A stretch of DNA of 64,000 nucleotides from an uncultured Methanobrevibacter sp. Its GTDB lineage: Archaea > Methanobacteriota > Methanobacteria > Methanobacteriales > Methanobacteriaceae. The notes under the pieces were generated by a model. The model did not search any database. It was not told the origin of the DNA and saw only the letters and a program-made list of their open reading frames with translations. The position numbers were made by a program, and so were the translations under genes. The stretch is taken from NCBI RefSeq assembly GCF_902788255.1, contig NZ_CADAJR010000007.1, positions 1 through 64,000 of the forward strand. Direction: 5' to 3'. Positions 53,735 through 61,836 of the stretch are shown here, in pieces (position 1 is the first letter of the stretch; every line of letters begins with the position of its first letter).

Positions 53735-54538
53735 TCAAAATGAACAATAAATAACTGCAGCACCATTTCCCTTGGATAATTTTAAAAATGAATTCGCATT
53801 GAGTTTTTTGGCAACTCCTATCGGAACTTTTTTATCTCCTATAAATGTTCCATTGGAACTTCCCTCATCAAGAATATACCATCCATCTTCCTTGTAGAAC
53901 AATTTTAAATGAGGTTTTGCAACATTGGAAACTGTTGAATACTTATTGTCCAAAAGTATTGTAAATGATGCCAAATCACTAGCATTAAAATTGGCCTTAC
54001 GCCCAATCAGCACGGTTTCATCCTTGTGAACCTTGAATGTTTTACCCTTATCTATTCCATTGAATATGGTTAAAACACAGTGCTGACCATCGGAAAACCT
54101 TTGGTTGGATTTATATAAATCAAAGAAAGTTAAAAGTTCATCTGATAAAAAGCTCACATCCAAAAACAGATCCTCAAATGCATCTTCCTTTAATGTAAAA
54201 CCCTTTACACTTCTGCGGCCGATTTTGTTTGGCACCTCCTTTTTGACGGCAACCTCCTCAATCAGTTCAGCTTCAACTAGTTGCTTTAAATGCTGACCCA
54301 GCATCTGAGTAGTGATATTAACATTATAGTTATTTAAAAGAATAGAATTGATTTCACGGGAATATAATGGCTCCTTTTTAAATGCACCATCCTTTGTTTT
54401 ATTGGTCTTCTCAAAATCCCTTAAAATTTCCAATATTGAAAATCTAACCTTATTATTGACTGCTGCTAATTTAGTAGATAGTATTCCTGACTCTGATGAA
54501 TCAAGAATCACTGTTTTTACTGTCCTTAAATCACTCAT
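53735..54538 (-). CDS. Winged-helix / FHA-domain protein
   Basis: 267 residues. Residues about 20-115 form a winged helix of the ArsR/DtxR-like kind (KVRFSILEILRDF, ITTQMLGQHLKQLVEAELIEE, then IGRRSVKGFTLKE). Residues about 160-262 are an FHA domain: VLIGRKANFN (GR), SNVAKPHLKLF (S-x-x-x-x-H region), WYILDEGSSNGTFIGDKKV. FHA domains bind phosphothreonine. The gene lies 18-30 bp upstream of the kinase start on the same strand, so the kinase probably phosphorylates a partner or this protein, which then alters promoter binding. Confidence 0.87.
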   Translation of the reverse strand: MSDLRTVKTVILDSSESGILSTKLAAVNNKVRFSILEILRDFEKTNKTKDGAFKKEPLYSREINSILLNNYNVNITTQMLGQHLKQLVEAELIEEVAVKKEVPNKIGRRSVKGFTLKEDAFEDLFLDVSFLSDELLTFFDLYKSNQRFSDGQHCVLTIFNGIDKGKTFKVHKDETVLIGRKANFNASDLASFTILLDNKYSTVSNVAKPHLKLFYKEDGWYILDEGSSNGTFIGDKKVPIGVAKKLNANSFLKLSKGNGAAVIYCSF

Positions 54539-54571
54539 ATTCCAACCTACCTATTTATGATACTATGAAAA

Positions 54572-55371
54572 TTAAATTGAACTGCTTAAAACATCATGAT
54601 AAGATTTTAAATCTTTTTCACGTAGATTTAATTTATGCATCAACTCGCTGACCAATGCATCAAGCAACACTAAAGCGGACAATTCAAAAGCAGTGCCCAT
54701 CAATATCAATTCCAATGGACGGTAAATGTTACTAATTCCCCTAATTTCTGCTGGCAATTCATTGACTGCATTCCAAACAGAATTACTTGATAAATCTGCA
54801 GATTTTTTAGGAAGATTATCGATTTTAGATCTTATTTCCTCATCACTTTCAAAGTTAACCAAACTTCTAGGCATACCCTCCATGAACTTTTCAACATCAC
54901 TGTCTTCGAGATTGACGAGGGTTTGAGGAAGAGAATCGATGACAATGCGTGCATCAGCCTTTTGTGCAAGTTCAGATTCAGTATTGCCACATACAGCCAA
55001 AAATTTAACATTGTCCAATTTGGAATCCTCAACTATTTGTGTAATGGAGTTAGATTTACCTGATTTTGAAACAATGATAATGATATCCCATCATTTACAG
55101 GAGGGGCAATTGTTTCATTGAATACATATGCATAAAATCCCAGATGCATCAATCTCATTGCAAAAGCCTTTGCCACAAATCCTGACCTTCCGGCACCAGC
55201 GAGAAATATAGATTTTTTTCTTTTGCTGGACACTCTTTTATATGAAGCCGTTAGGATAATATCCCTAAATTGAGCAATACTTTCTTCCTGATTTTCAATA
55301 ACGCTTTTACAGTTGTTCAAGTTTTTTAATATTTCATCCAAGGACAAACCCATGTATTTTAATTCAGACAT
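54572..55371 (-). pseudogene. SIS-domain (6-phospho-3-hexuloisomerase-like) gene with a frameshift
   Basis: Two segments in different frames form one SIS protein of about 266 residues. The first (55371 to about 55090) is [15 protein letters not shown]... ending in [19 protein letters not shown] and APPVNDG. The continuation begins in the next frame as [16 protein letters not shown] and runs to PLELILMGTAFELSALVLLDALVSELMHKL, the C-terminal helix of HxlB-like isomerases. One base is missing at about 55088-55089 (GATGG then GATATC). The middle contains an extra 65-residue insertion (SLPQTLVNLEDSDVEKFMEG). Real mutation or sequencing error cannot be told. Confidence 0.75.
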
Positions 55372-55986
55372 TTTTATCTAACCCATTTATTTATTTAAGC
55401 TTAAATTGTAAAGTGTTTATTAATAATACTATCTTTAGCATTATTTAAAATTCTATCTATTGTTTTAATGCATTAATCGAATCATCAAAAACACAATTGT
55501 TGAATAAAATCTATTTATACTAGCTTAAATTTATCAAATGACGAGATTTTATTGAGATTTAGAGTACTTTCATATTTATCTGTACAATCAGATTTACTAC
55601 TTCGAAATGTCCGTTACAATTCAACATTACTCAAAATCGATACATATTAAATGTTTAGCCTTGATTATATATAACTTACATAAAGAAAAGACTTTCTTAA
55701 TTACCTCCCCATTTAAATTAAAAACTGATTTTTCTTAATGAAAGCAAATACTTTACAATTAACCCCTTTATGTGATTTATTACATATTGACTATAAATTC
55801 ATTTATAAATGTTAAAATAATAGCAAAAACTTATTTATTGAGTATGTATTTTATGTAGTTAATAAATATCGTTTTTTAATAAAAAATAATTCCATCATAT
55901 TATTGGAATATTTTAAATGCTATTCTTTTAATCTTTTCATTTTACCTATCATACTAAAGGCAAAAACGACAAGACATGGGATTATA
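55372..55986. other. Long AT-rich intergenic stretch
   Basis: 615 bp between the frameshifted SIS gene and the TPR gene, which are divergent. It is AT-rich with no RNA gene, no inverted repeat worth naming and no convincing ORF; the plus frame from 55504 is open for 48 codons (IKSIYTSLNLSNDEILLRF onward) but has no ATG. TATA-like runs near 55660-55675 and 55855-55890 could serve the TPR gene. It may be decayed coding sequence. Confidence 0.6.
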
Positions 55987-56949
55987 ATGAAAGAGGATAT
56001 TAAATCAAAAATTGATGAAGCAATGGGTTATATTCAAAATGACACCGAAAGGGCAATTGAAATTTTTGATGAAATATTGAAAATCGATTCCGAAAATATT
56101 GAAGCCCTTAACGGAAAAGGATCATCATTGATGAAATTAAACCGCATGGATGATGCTGAAAAATATTTTGACCATTCACTATCCCTTAATGAAACCTCAT
56201 CAGCACTTATAAGCAAAGGCATAATATCCAAAAATAAAAAAGATTACGAACAGTCCCTATACTACTATGACAAGGCAATTAATCTCAATCCCAATTTAAA
56301 TAATATCATCACACTCCTTAAAAACGAGATACTAGAATTGATTGACAGTGATGTTGAAATCGATTTGAACACTTACAATTCACCAGCAAATGAGTTGATA
56401 AAAAAAGGATTGGAATATAAAAAATCAAATAAACTGTGGGATGCAATGGACTGTTATGAAAAAGCTATGAAAACAGATGAAAAATCCCGAAATTCAATAC
56501 AGGCATTGATAAATGAAATCAAATCTATTCTTCAGAATGAATTGATGATTAAAATGCCCCAATTGGGAAAGTCAAAAATAGACAATTTGAAAATGAAAAG
56601 CCTGAAACTCCTTTTAATTGAAGAAAATCCGAAACAGGCCATGATGATAATGAACCTGATTTTGGAAGATGATGAAAATGATATAGATACTCTCAATCAG
56701 AAAGGATGTATCTTATTTTTATTTGATGAATATAAAGATGCACTCAAATGCTTTGAAAAATGTTTAAAAATTGATAAAACTTACTATTGGGCACTATTCA
56801 ACAAGGCAATAACATTAAGAAGAATGAAAAATATGAATGATGCCCTTAAATGTTTTGATGAACTTTTAAAGATACCTCACTGCTACAATAAGGTTAAACC
56901 ATACCAACTGGAAATATTAGATAAGCTACATGAAGAAAATATGAACTAA
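55987..56949 (+). CDS. Tetratricopeptide-repeat protein
   Basis: 320 residues from ATG 55987, where the TPR pattern begins (MKEDIKSKIDEAMGYIQNDTERAIEIFDEIL). Six or so TPR units: NGKGSSLMKLNRMDDAEKYFDHS, SKGIISKNKKDYEQSLYYYDKA, KGLEYKKSNKLWDAMDCYEKA, NQKGCILFLFDEYKDALKCFEK, NKAITLRRMKNMNDALKCFDE. The longer frame to 55903 is not supported. Cytosolic scaffold. Its neighbours (kinase unit on one side, HEAT-like and nucleotidyltransferase genes on the other) suggest part of the same neighbourhood, with orientation opposite. Confidence 0.83.
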   Translation: MKEDIKSKIDEAMGYIQNDTERAIEIFDEILKIDSENIEALNGKGSSLMKLNRMDDAEKYFDHSLSLNETSSALISKGIISKNKKDYEQSLYYYDKAINLNPNLNNIITLLKNEILELIDSDVEIDLNTYNSPANELIKKGLEYKKSNKLWDAMDCYEKAMKTDEKSRNSIQALINEIKSILQNELMIKMPQLGKSKIDNLKMKSLKLLLIEENPKQAMMIMNLILEDDENDIDTLNQKGCILFLFDEYKDALKCFEKCLKIDKTYYWALFNKAITLRRMKNMNDALKCFDELLKIPHCYNKVKPYQLEILDKLHEENMN

Positions 56950-56955
56950 AAACAA

Positions 56956-57435
56956 TTATTCAATAAATAGCTCATCCAATCTGTTCAAACTAGCTTTTTT
57001 GACAGCATTATCCTCATCATTGACAATAATACTGGATAAAACAGTAGGATTTGTAATTTTTTTAATTGCAGCAATTCTCACATGACTTTCAGGATGTTCT
57101 AAAGCCAATTTTATAAGTGGACCCTCATCCTTTGTTGTGTTGACCTTAAGATTTACAACAGTAACCTCTTCTGTTTCAGGATGACCTTTGTCGGATATCT
57201 GCCCATCACCAGGAATTACACGCTCAATGGTTGCCTGTCCTCCTTCTGAATAGGACCAGTTAGCATCATCACATGTCAAATGATCATAAATTGATTCATT
57301 ACCTAAATATTCATCTTCCTTTGGCCAGAAAACATTAACCTTATTATCTAATACTTTTGAAATGATTTTTTGACCTGAATTGACATTTTTAATAGAAGCC
57401 TTAACTAAATCAATACGTCTTTCATCAAAATCCAT
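56956..57435 (-). CDS. Protein with C-terminal HEAT-like repeats
   Basis: 159 residues. The N-terminal 100 residues form an unassigned domain with KVNVFWPKEDEYLGNESIYDHL and a Gly-rich ANWSYSEGGQATIERVIPGDG. The C-terminal 55 residues are HEAT/LRV-like units (ALEHPESHVRIAAIKKITNPTVLSS, DEDNAVKKASLNRLDEL), of the same type as the protein at 2852. No signal peptide. It is convergent with the TPR gene (6 bp gap) and 35 bp from the nucleotidyltransferase gene on the same strand. Confidence 0.72.
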   Translation of the reverse strand: MDFDERRIDLVKASIKNVNSGQKIISKVLDNKVNVFWPKEDEYLGNESIYDHLTCDDANWSYSEGGQATIERVIPGDGQISDKGHPETEEVTVVNLKVNTTKDEGPLIKLALEHPESHVRIAAIKKITNPTVLSSIIVNDEDNAVKKASLNRLDELFIE

Positions 57436-57469
57436 CTTATCACCAATGTTATTATATTTGCATTAAAAG

Positions 57470-58255
57470 TTAAAAAGTCTTTTTATCGATTATATAATTT
57501 TCGAAATCCTGGGAAAGTATTTCAAAAAATTTATCATCATACAATTTTAAATCGCGCCCGTCATCATTTTTAGGAAAAGTGTTTTTCATTACTGCCAAAT
57601 TAATTTCCATCCACTGATTGATTCTATCTAAAACATCAAAATCCAAATCAGAGCAACAATTGCCCTTATAATAATCAATCATATAACATATATCCTTTTT
57701 AATTTCACCATCAAAATGACTCAACAGTTCAAAAATATTGATTGGAGGATTTAAACCATTATCCAAAAGAATCCATGTCAATATGCACCTGCAATTGTAC
57801 ATATACATTTTTATGACTCGTTTTGTGATTTCCAAATCTTTTTTGGACAATTTCTTCCAGTTATTGACTGCAATGCTTGTATAATGGTATTTCAGAACGG
57901 ATGTGTCAAAGTCAGGCAATCCTATAAAAACATCTGTTTTTAAGTCCAAATATCTGATAGGACTTATTAGCCATTCCCTCAGGTTGGGATTACTTCGGTA
58001 GTGCAGATAAAGTGCCTTTTTAATATCCCATCCGACCATATCCAAATCCCCATCCATCAATTCGATGACATCATCTTGATTTGATATGGAGAGATATTCC
58101 TTCAAGTCATTTCTTTTGAAAATAAAACGAACATCATAATCACTTTCAACATTATCAAAGCCCCATGCCCTTGAACCTGATTCGCAGGCATACAATATGG
58201 TTACATTGTTATCCTCTTCAATTTTTGCCAATTGTTGGGCGATAACGTTTTCCAT
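57470..58255 (-). CDS. RlaP/YcgL-type nucleotidyltransferase
   Basis: 261 residues. DNA polymerase beta superfamily: ESGSRAWGFDNVESDYDVRFIF carries the GSxxWG/F and D-x-D metal motif, and LDMVGWDIKKALYLHYRSNPNL follows. RlaP proteins are often encoded with RNA ligases and may add nucleotides to RNA or small acceptors; related MNT domains act in toxin-antitoxin pairs. Here there is no ligase. A second acidic cluster for the third metal ligand may be in GDLDMV. The HEAT-like gene follows it. Confidence 0.82.
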   Translation of the reverse strand: MENVIAQQLAKIEEDNNVTILYACESGSRAWGFDNVESDYDVRFIFKRNDLKEYLSISNQDDVIELMDGDLDMVGWDIKKALYLHYRSNPNLREWLISPIRYLDLKTDVFIGLPDFDTSVLKYHYTSIAVNNWKKLSKKDLEITKRVIKMYMYNCRCILTWILLDNGLNPPINIFELLSHFDGEIKKDICYMIDYYKGNCCSDLDFDVLDRINQWMEINLAVMKNTFPKNDDGRDLKLYDDKFFEILSQDFENYIIDKKTF

Positions 58256-58275
58256 GATTATGACACAACCAAAAA

Positions 58276-59562
58276 CTAAATTTTATCTAAAGCCTGGTCA
58301 ACATCAGCGAGAATATCCTCAATATCCTCAATACCCACTGAAAACCTGATTAAGTCAGGTGTAACTCCAGTGGATAACTGCTGCTCTTCAGTAAGTTGGG
58401 AATGAGTGGTTGATGCAGGATGAGTAACAAGGGATTTTGCATCTCCGATATTAGCTAAAAATGAAATCAATTCAACGTTTTCGATGAATTTCAATGCACC
58501 GTCATAACCTGCTTTTAAACCGAATGAAACGATTCCACCATAACCCTTTTCGGCATACATTTTGGCAACCTCATGGTTCGGTGAGGATTCGAGACCTGAA
58601 TATGTTACCCAAGCGACTTTAGGATGGGCTTCAAGGTGTTTTGCAACCTCCATTGCATTATATGCATGTCTTTCAATTCTTAATCCTAATGTCTCAAGAC
58701 CCTGCATAAGCAGGAATGAATTGAACGGTGAAGGTACTGCACCGGTGTCTCTACCAACAACTGTCCTGAGTCTTGTGGTAAAAGCTGCTTCACCAAATGT
58801 TTCAGCAAAAATCAAGCCGTTGTATGTGTCATCAGGTTCAGATAGTGTAGGGAATTTTCCGTTCATCCAGTCAAAGTCACCCTTTTCGATGACGATTCCG
58901 CCTAAAGTGGTACCGTGACCGCCGATGTATTTGGTGGCGGATGATGCAATGATGTCTGCACCATGGTCAAATGGTCTTACAGAACCTATACCTACAGTAT
59001 TATCCGCAATTAATGGGATTCCATGTGAATGTGCGATTTCAGCCAACCTGTCAAAATCAGGAATGTCCAATTTAGGATTACCAATTGATTCAACATATAT
59101 TGCACGGGTTCTATCATCAATAGCTGCTTCAAACTCATCCGGAGACTGTGAGTCAACGAATGTCACAGTTCTTCCCAATTCCTCAAGGGTATTTTCAAAT
59201 AGCTCATATGTTCCGCCGTAAAGGTTATCTGCTGATACGATATTATCACCAACCTGAGTCAGGTTGATAATCGCATAAAATATTGCAGCCATACCTGATG
59301 CGGTTGCATATGCTGCAGTTCCCCCTTCAATGGCAGCCATTCTTTTTTCGAATGCTTCAGTGGTAGGATTGTTTAATCTTGTATAAATGTTACCTGCTTC
59401 TGTAAGTGCAAATCTGTTTGCAGCCTGTTCAGGTGAGTCAAATACATATGATGTTGTCTGATAAATCGGTGTTACCCTTGAACCGGTTTCGTCAACCTCT
59501 TCCTGACCAGCATGTACACCAATTGTTGAAATATTTTTCTTGTTTTTAATTTGATACGCCAT
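58276..59562 (-). CDS. metY: O-acetylhomoserine sulfhydrylase
   Basis: 428 residues from ATG 59562. PLP-dependent Cys/Met metabolism family: the lysine motif SSATKYIGGHGTTLGG, the RLNNPTTEAFEKRMAAIEGG segment and PLIADNTVGIG are all visible. It makes homocysteine from O-acetylhomoserine and sulfide. MetX is at 22413, so direct sulfhydrylation is the likely route, suited to a sulfide-rich gut. The length and active-site context match MetY rather than cystathionine gamma-synthase. Confidence 0.9.
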   Translation of the reverse strand: MAYQIKNKKNISTIGVHAGQEEVDETGSRVTPIYQTTSYVFDSPEQAANRFALTEAGNIYTRLNNPTTEAFEKRMAAIEGGTAAYATASGMAAIFYAIINLTQVGDNIVSADNLYGGTYELFENTLEELGRTVTFVDSQSPDEFEAAIDDRTRAIYVESIGNPKLDIPDFDRLAEIAHSHGIPLIADNTVGIGSVRPFDHGADIIASSATKYIGGHGTTLGGIVIEKGDFDWMNGKFPTLSEPDDTYNGLIFAETFGEAAFTTRLRTVVGRDTGAVPSPFNSFLLMQGLETLGLRIERHAYNAMEVAKHLEAHPKVAWVTYSGLESSPNHEVAKMYAEKGYGGIVSFGLKAGYDGALKFIENVELISFLANIGDAKSLVTHPASTTHSQLTEEQQLSTGVTPDLIRFSVGIEDIEDILADVDQALDKI

Positions 59563-59622
59563 AATAATCACTGAAATATTTGTTTTACAAATTATATTAA
59601 ATTAATCAATTAAGAAAAAAAA

Positions 59623-60501
59623 TTAAATATTCTGACTATCAATTTTGTTTTTTCCACTATCCACAATCTCGTCAAACGATTCCACAGTTTCAGGATCCCT
59701 ATGGTCTAAGAACATGCTTTTGGACTTGTCTAATTCCATTATTTCCAACATATCTTCCTCATCAAGTGCGAAATCAAACACGTCGATATTTTCAGCCATC
59801 CTTTCCTTGTGAGTGGATTTTGCTAAAACGATTATGCTTCTGTCAACCAACCATCTGAGAATTACCTGTGCAGAGGTTTTTCCATGTTTTTTACCAATTT
59901 TTACCAAAGTTTCATTTTCAAATATTCCCTCACGGCCTTCGGCAAATGGTGCCCATGCTGACATCTGCACACCGTTTTTCTCCATGTTGGCCTGAGCAAG
60001 ATATTGGGCATTGAAAGGATTTGTCTCCACCTGATTGACAGCCGGAATAACCTTGCGGCCAAAAAGACAGATATCACACAATCGGTCAGGGTAGAAGTTT
60101 GAAACACCTATGGATTTAACCAATCCCTCTTCATATAATTCTTCAAGAGCCCTGTAAGCACCATAATAGTCTGAAAATGGATGGTGCAGCAATACCAAAT
60201 CGATATAGTCAAGACCTAATTTTTCCAATGACTCCAAAACTGAAGATTTGCAGTTTTCATATCCGTAGTTTTCAATCCACACCTTTGTTGTGATGAACAA
60301 TTCCTCCCTTGGGATTCCACACTCGGAAATTGCCTCACCAACTTCCTTTTCATTTTGATAAGCCTGTGCGGTATCAATCAATCTGTATCCCACATCGATT
60401 GCATCAAGCACGGCACGTTTTGTTTCCTCAGGAGGAATCTGATATGTTCCAAATCCAAGTATTGGCATTTTAATGCCATTGTTTAAATTCAAGTATTGCA
60501 T
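59623..60501 (-). CDS. Aldo/keto reductase
   Basis: 292 residues from ATG 60501, with GGTGATGTG as ribosome site. AKR barrel: GFGTYQIPPEETKRAVLDA near the start, the tetrad Asp-Tyr-Lys-His seen in DVGYRLIDTAQAYQNE, ITTKVWIENYG and LVLLHHPFSDYYG; NADPH site LAKSTHKERMAENI. Reduces aldehydes or ketones with NADPH. A ferredoxin-fused AKR lies 9 bp upstream on the same strand. Confidence 0.9.
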   Translation of the reverse strand: MQYLNLNNGIKMPILGFGTYQIPPEETKRAVLDAIDVGYRLIDTAQAYQNEKEVGEAISECGIPREELFITTKVWIENYGYENCKSSVLESLEKLGLDYIDLVLLHHPFSDYYGAYRALEELYEEGLVKSIGVSNFYPDRLCDICLFGRKVIPAVNQVETNPFNAQYLAQANMEKNGVQMSAWAPFAEGREGIFENETLVKIGKKHGKTSAQVILRWLVDRSIIVLAKSTHKERMAENIDVFDFALDEEDMLEIMELDKSKSMFLDHRDPETVESFDEIVDSGKNKIDSQNI

Positions 60502-60509
60502 CACATCAC

Positions 60510-61658
60510 CTAAAATCCGAACAGATCCTGTGCATCAAGCATCACATCAACAATATGCACATTGAAAGGACATCTAGGCTCACAGTCCCCGCATGCTATA
60601 CAATCAGTTGCATTGAATTTCAAATTGTTATAATGCTCCTGTATGCTTGCCGGAACCTCATCCTTGTTTTTGGCCAAATCATATAACTTGTTCACCATTG
60701 CGATGTCGATTTGAGAGGTACATGGCTGGCAATGTCCGCAATATGTACACTGTCCTTCAAATGAATGTTTTGGAGCGTTCTTTAATGTTTCAGCATAATC
60801 CTTTTCAGCATCTGTAGCAGAACAATATTTCAATGACTCCTCAAGTTCCTGGACGGTTTTTACACCAGCAAATACACTTGACACATCCTTTTGTTCAAGA
60901 CAGTAGTGAATACATTGAATTGGAGTCAATGCAACACCGAACGGCGAAGTCTCATCACTGAGAAGGTTTCCTCCAGCAAAGGCCTTCATCACTGTTATTG
61001 CAGTGCCGTTTTTCTCACAAAGCTCATATATTTCTGCCCTTTGAGGATTTAAACCGAACAGTGATTCATCATATGCATCCTCTTTTCTGTACTCTTCAAT
61101 GTCCTCCATTGCACCGAACATGTCATAAGCTGGATTTATTGAAAACATCAAAAGCTCGATTTCAGGGTTTTGAGCTGCCAACATCCCCACATCAGGATTG
61201 TGAGTACTCAATCCAATGTGTTCGATTGTTCCCTCATCCTTGAGTTTTCTTACATATTCCATGAAAGGACCGTTCATTATATTTTCATAATCCTCAATCA
61301 AATCAACATAATGAATCATACCAAAGTCAAGTGTATCGATTTGAAATCTTTCCATAAAGTCTTCAAATGCAGGAATCACCTTATCCATATCACGTGTTCT
61401 TACATATTGATTGTTCTGCCATGTGGAACCGATATGTCCCTGTATCACCCAATTTTCACGGTTGGGTTTTATGGCCTTACCCAAATGTGACCTCACATCA
61501 GGTTCACTCATCCAGCAGTCAACAAAATTTATTCCATTAGCTTCACATGCTCTGATCAATTCTTCAGTATCCTCATATGGCCTTTCAACCAGAAATTCCG
61601 CACCGAATGCAATCTCGGACACTTCAATTCCAGTGTTGCCCAATTTTCTGTATTCCAT
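60510..61658 (-). CDS. Aldo/keto reductase with C-terminal double-cluster ferredoxin domain
   Basis: 382 residues from ATG 61658; the frame extends to 61712 but the AKR begins EYRKLGNTGIEVSEI. The barrel occupies about 1-290. The tail has CTYCGHCQPCTSQI and CIACGDCEPRCPFNV, two 4Fe-4S-type clusters (the first spacing is irregular). Such enzymes can take electrons from ferredoxin instead of NADPH, useful in a methanogen. It is the first gene of an AKR pair and is divergent from the MFS gene. Confidence 0.88.
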   Translation of the reverse strand: MEYRKLGNTGIEVSEIAFGAEFLVERPYEDTEELIRACEANGINFVDCWMSEPDVRSHLGKAIKPNRENWVIQGHIGSTWQNNQYVRTRDMDKVIPAFEDFMERFQIDTLDFGMIHYVDLIEDYENIMNGPFMEYVRKLKDEGTIEHIGLSTHNPDVGMLAAQNPEIELLMFSINPAYDMFGAMEDIEEYRKEDAYDESLFGLNPQRAEIYELCEKNGTAITVMKAFAGGNLLSDETSPFGVALTPIQCIHYCLEQKDVSSVFAGVKTVQELEESLKYCSATDAEKDYAETLKNAPKHSFEGQCTYCGHCQPCTSQIDIAMVNKLYDLAKNKDEVPASIQEHYNNLKFNATDCIACGDCEPRCPFNVHIVDVMLDAQDLFGF

Positions 61659-61737
61659 AAATTTATTCCTCAATTTAAATTTGATGTTAATAGTTAATAA
61701 TCTATTCCACAAAGTTCAAGACTTCATGTTTCCGCAC

Positions 61738-61765
61738 AGTTAATGTTTCAGTTTTCACATTAACT
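61738..61765. promoter_or_regulatory. Candidate MarR operator in the AKR / MFS divergent region
   Basis: AGTTAATGT (61738-61746) and ACATTAACT (61757-61765) form a perfect 9-bp inverted repeat with a 10-bp spacer. It abuts the MFS TATA region and lies between the divergent AKR and MFS starts. A direct repeat TAATGAAA occurs twice, further downstream (61807 and 61823). The MarR gene is located after the MFS gene. Confidence 0.5.
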
Positions 61766-61794
61766 TTATATACTATATAGGATATATTAAATAT
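61764..61794 (+). promoter_or_regulatory. TATA-rich promoter of the MFS/MarR operon
   Basis: CTTTATATACTATATAGG followed by ATATATTAAATATAAATC, about 45-75 bp before the MFS start codon. Two TATA-like boxes are visible, one overlapping the inverted repeat at 61757-61765. Confidence 0.5.
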
Positions 61795-61836
61795 AAATCT
61801 TTCCTAATGAAATAGTTAATTAATGAAAGTGTTATT

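Noticed and set aside
55504-55650. Open stretch of about 48 codons without ATG
   Set aside because: No start codon beyond a TTG, no ribosome site, and no recognisable homology; left as possible decayed sequence.
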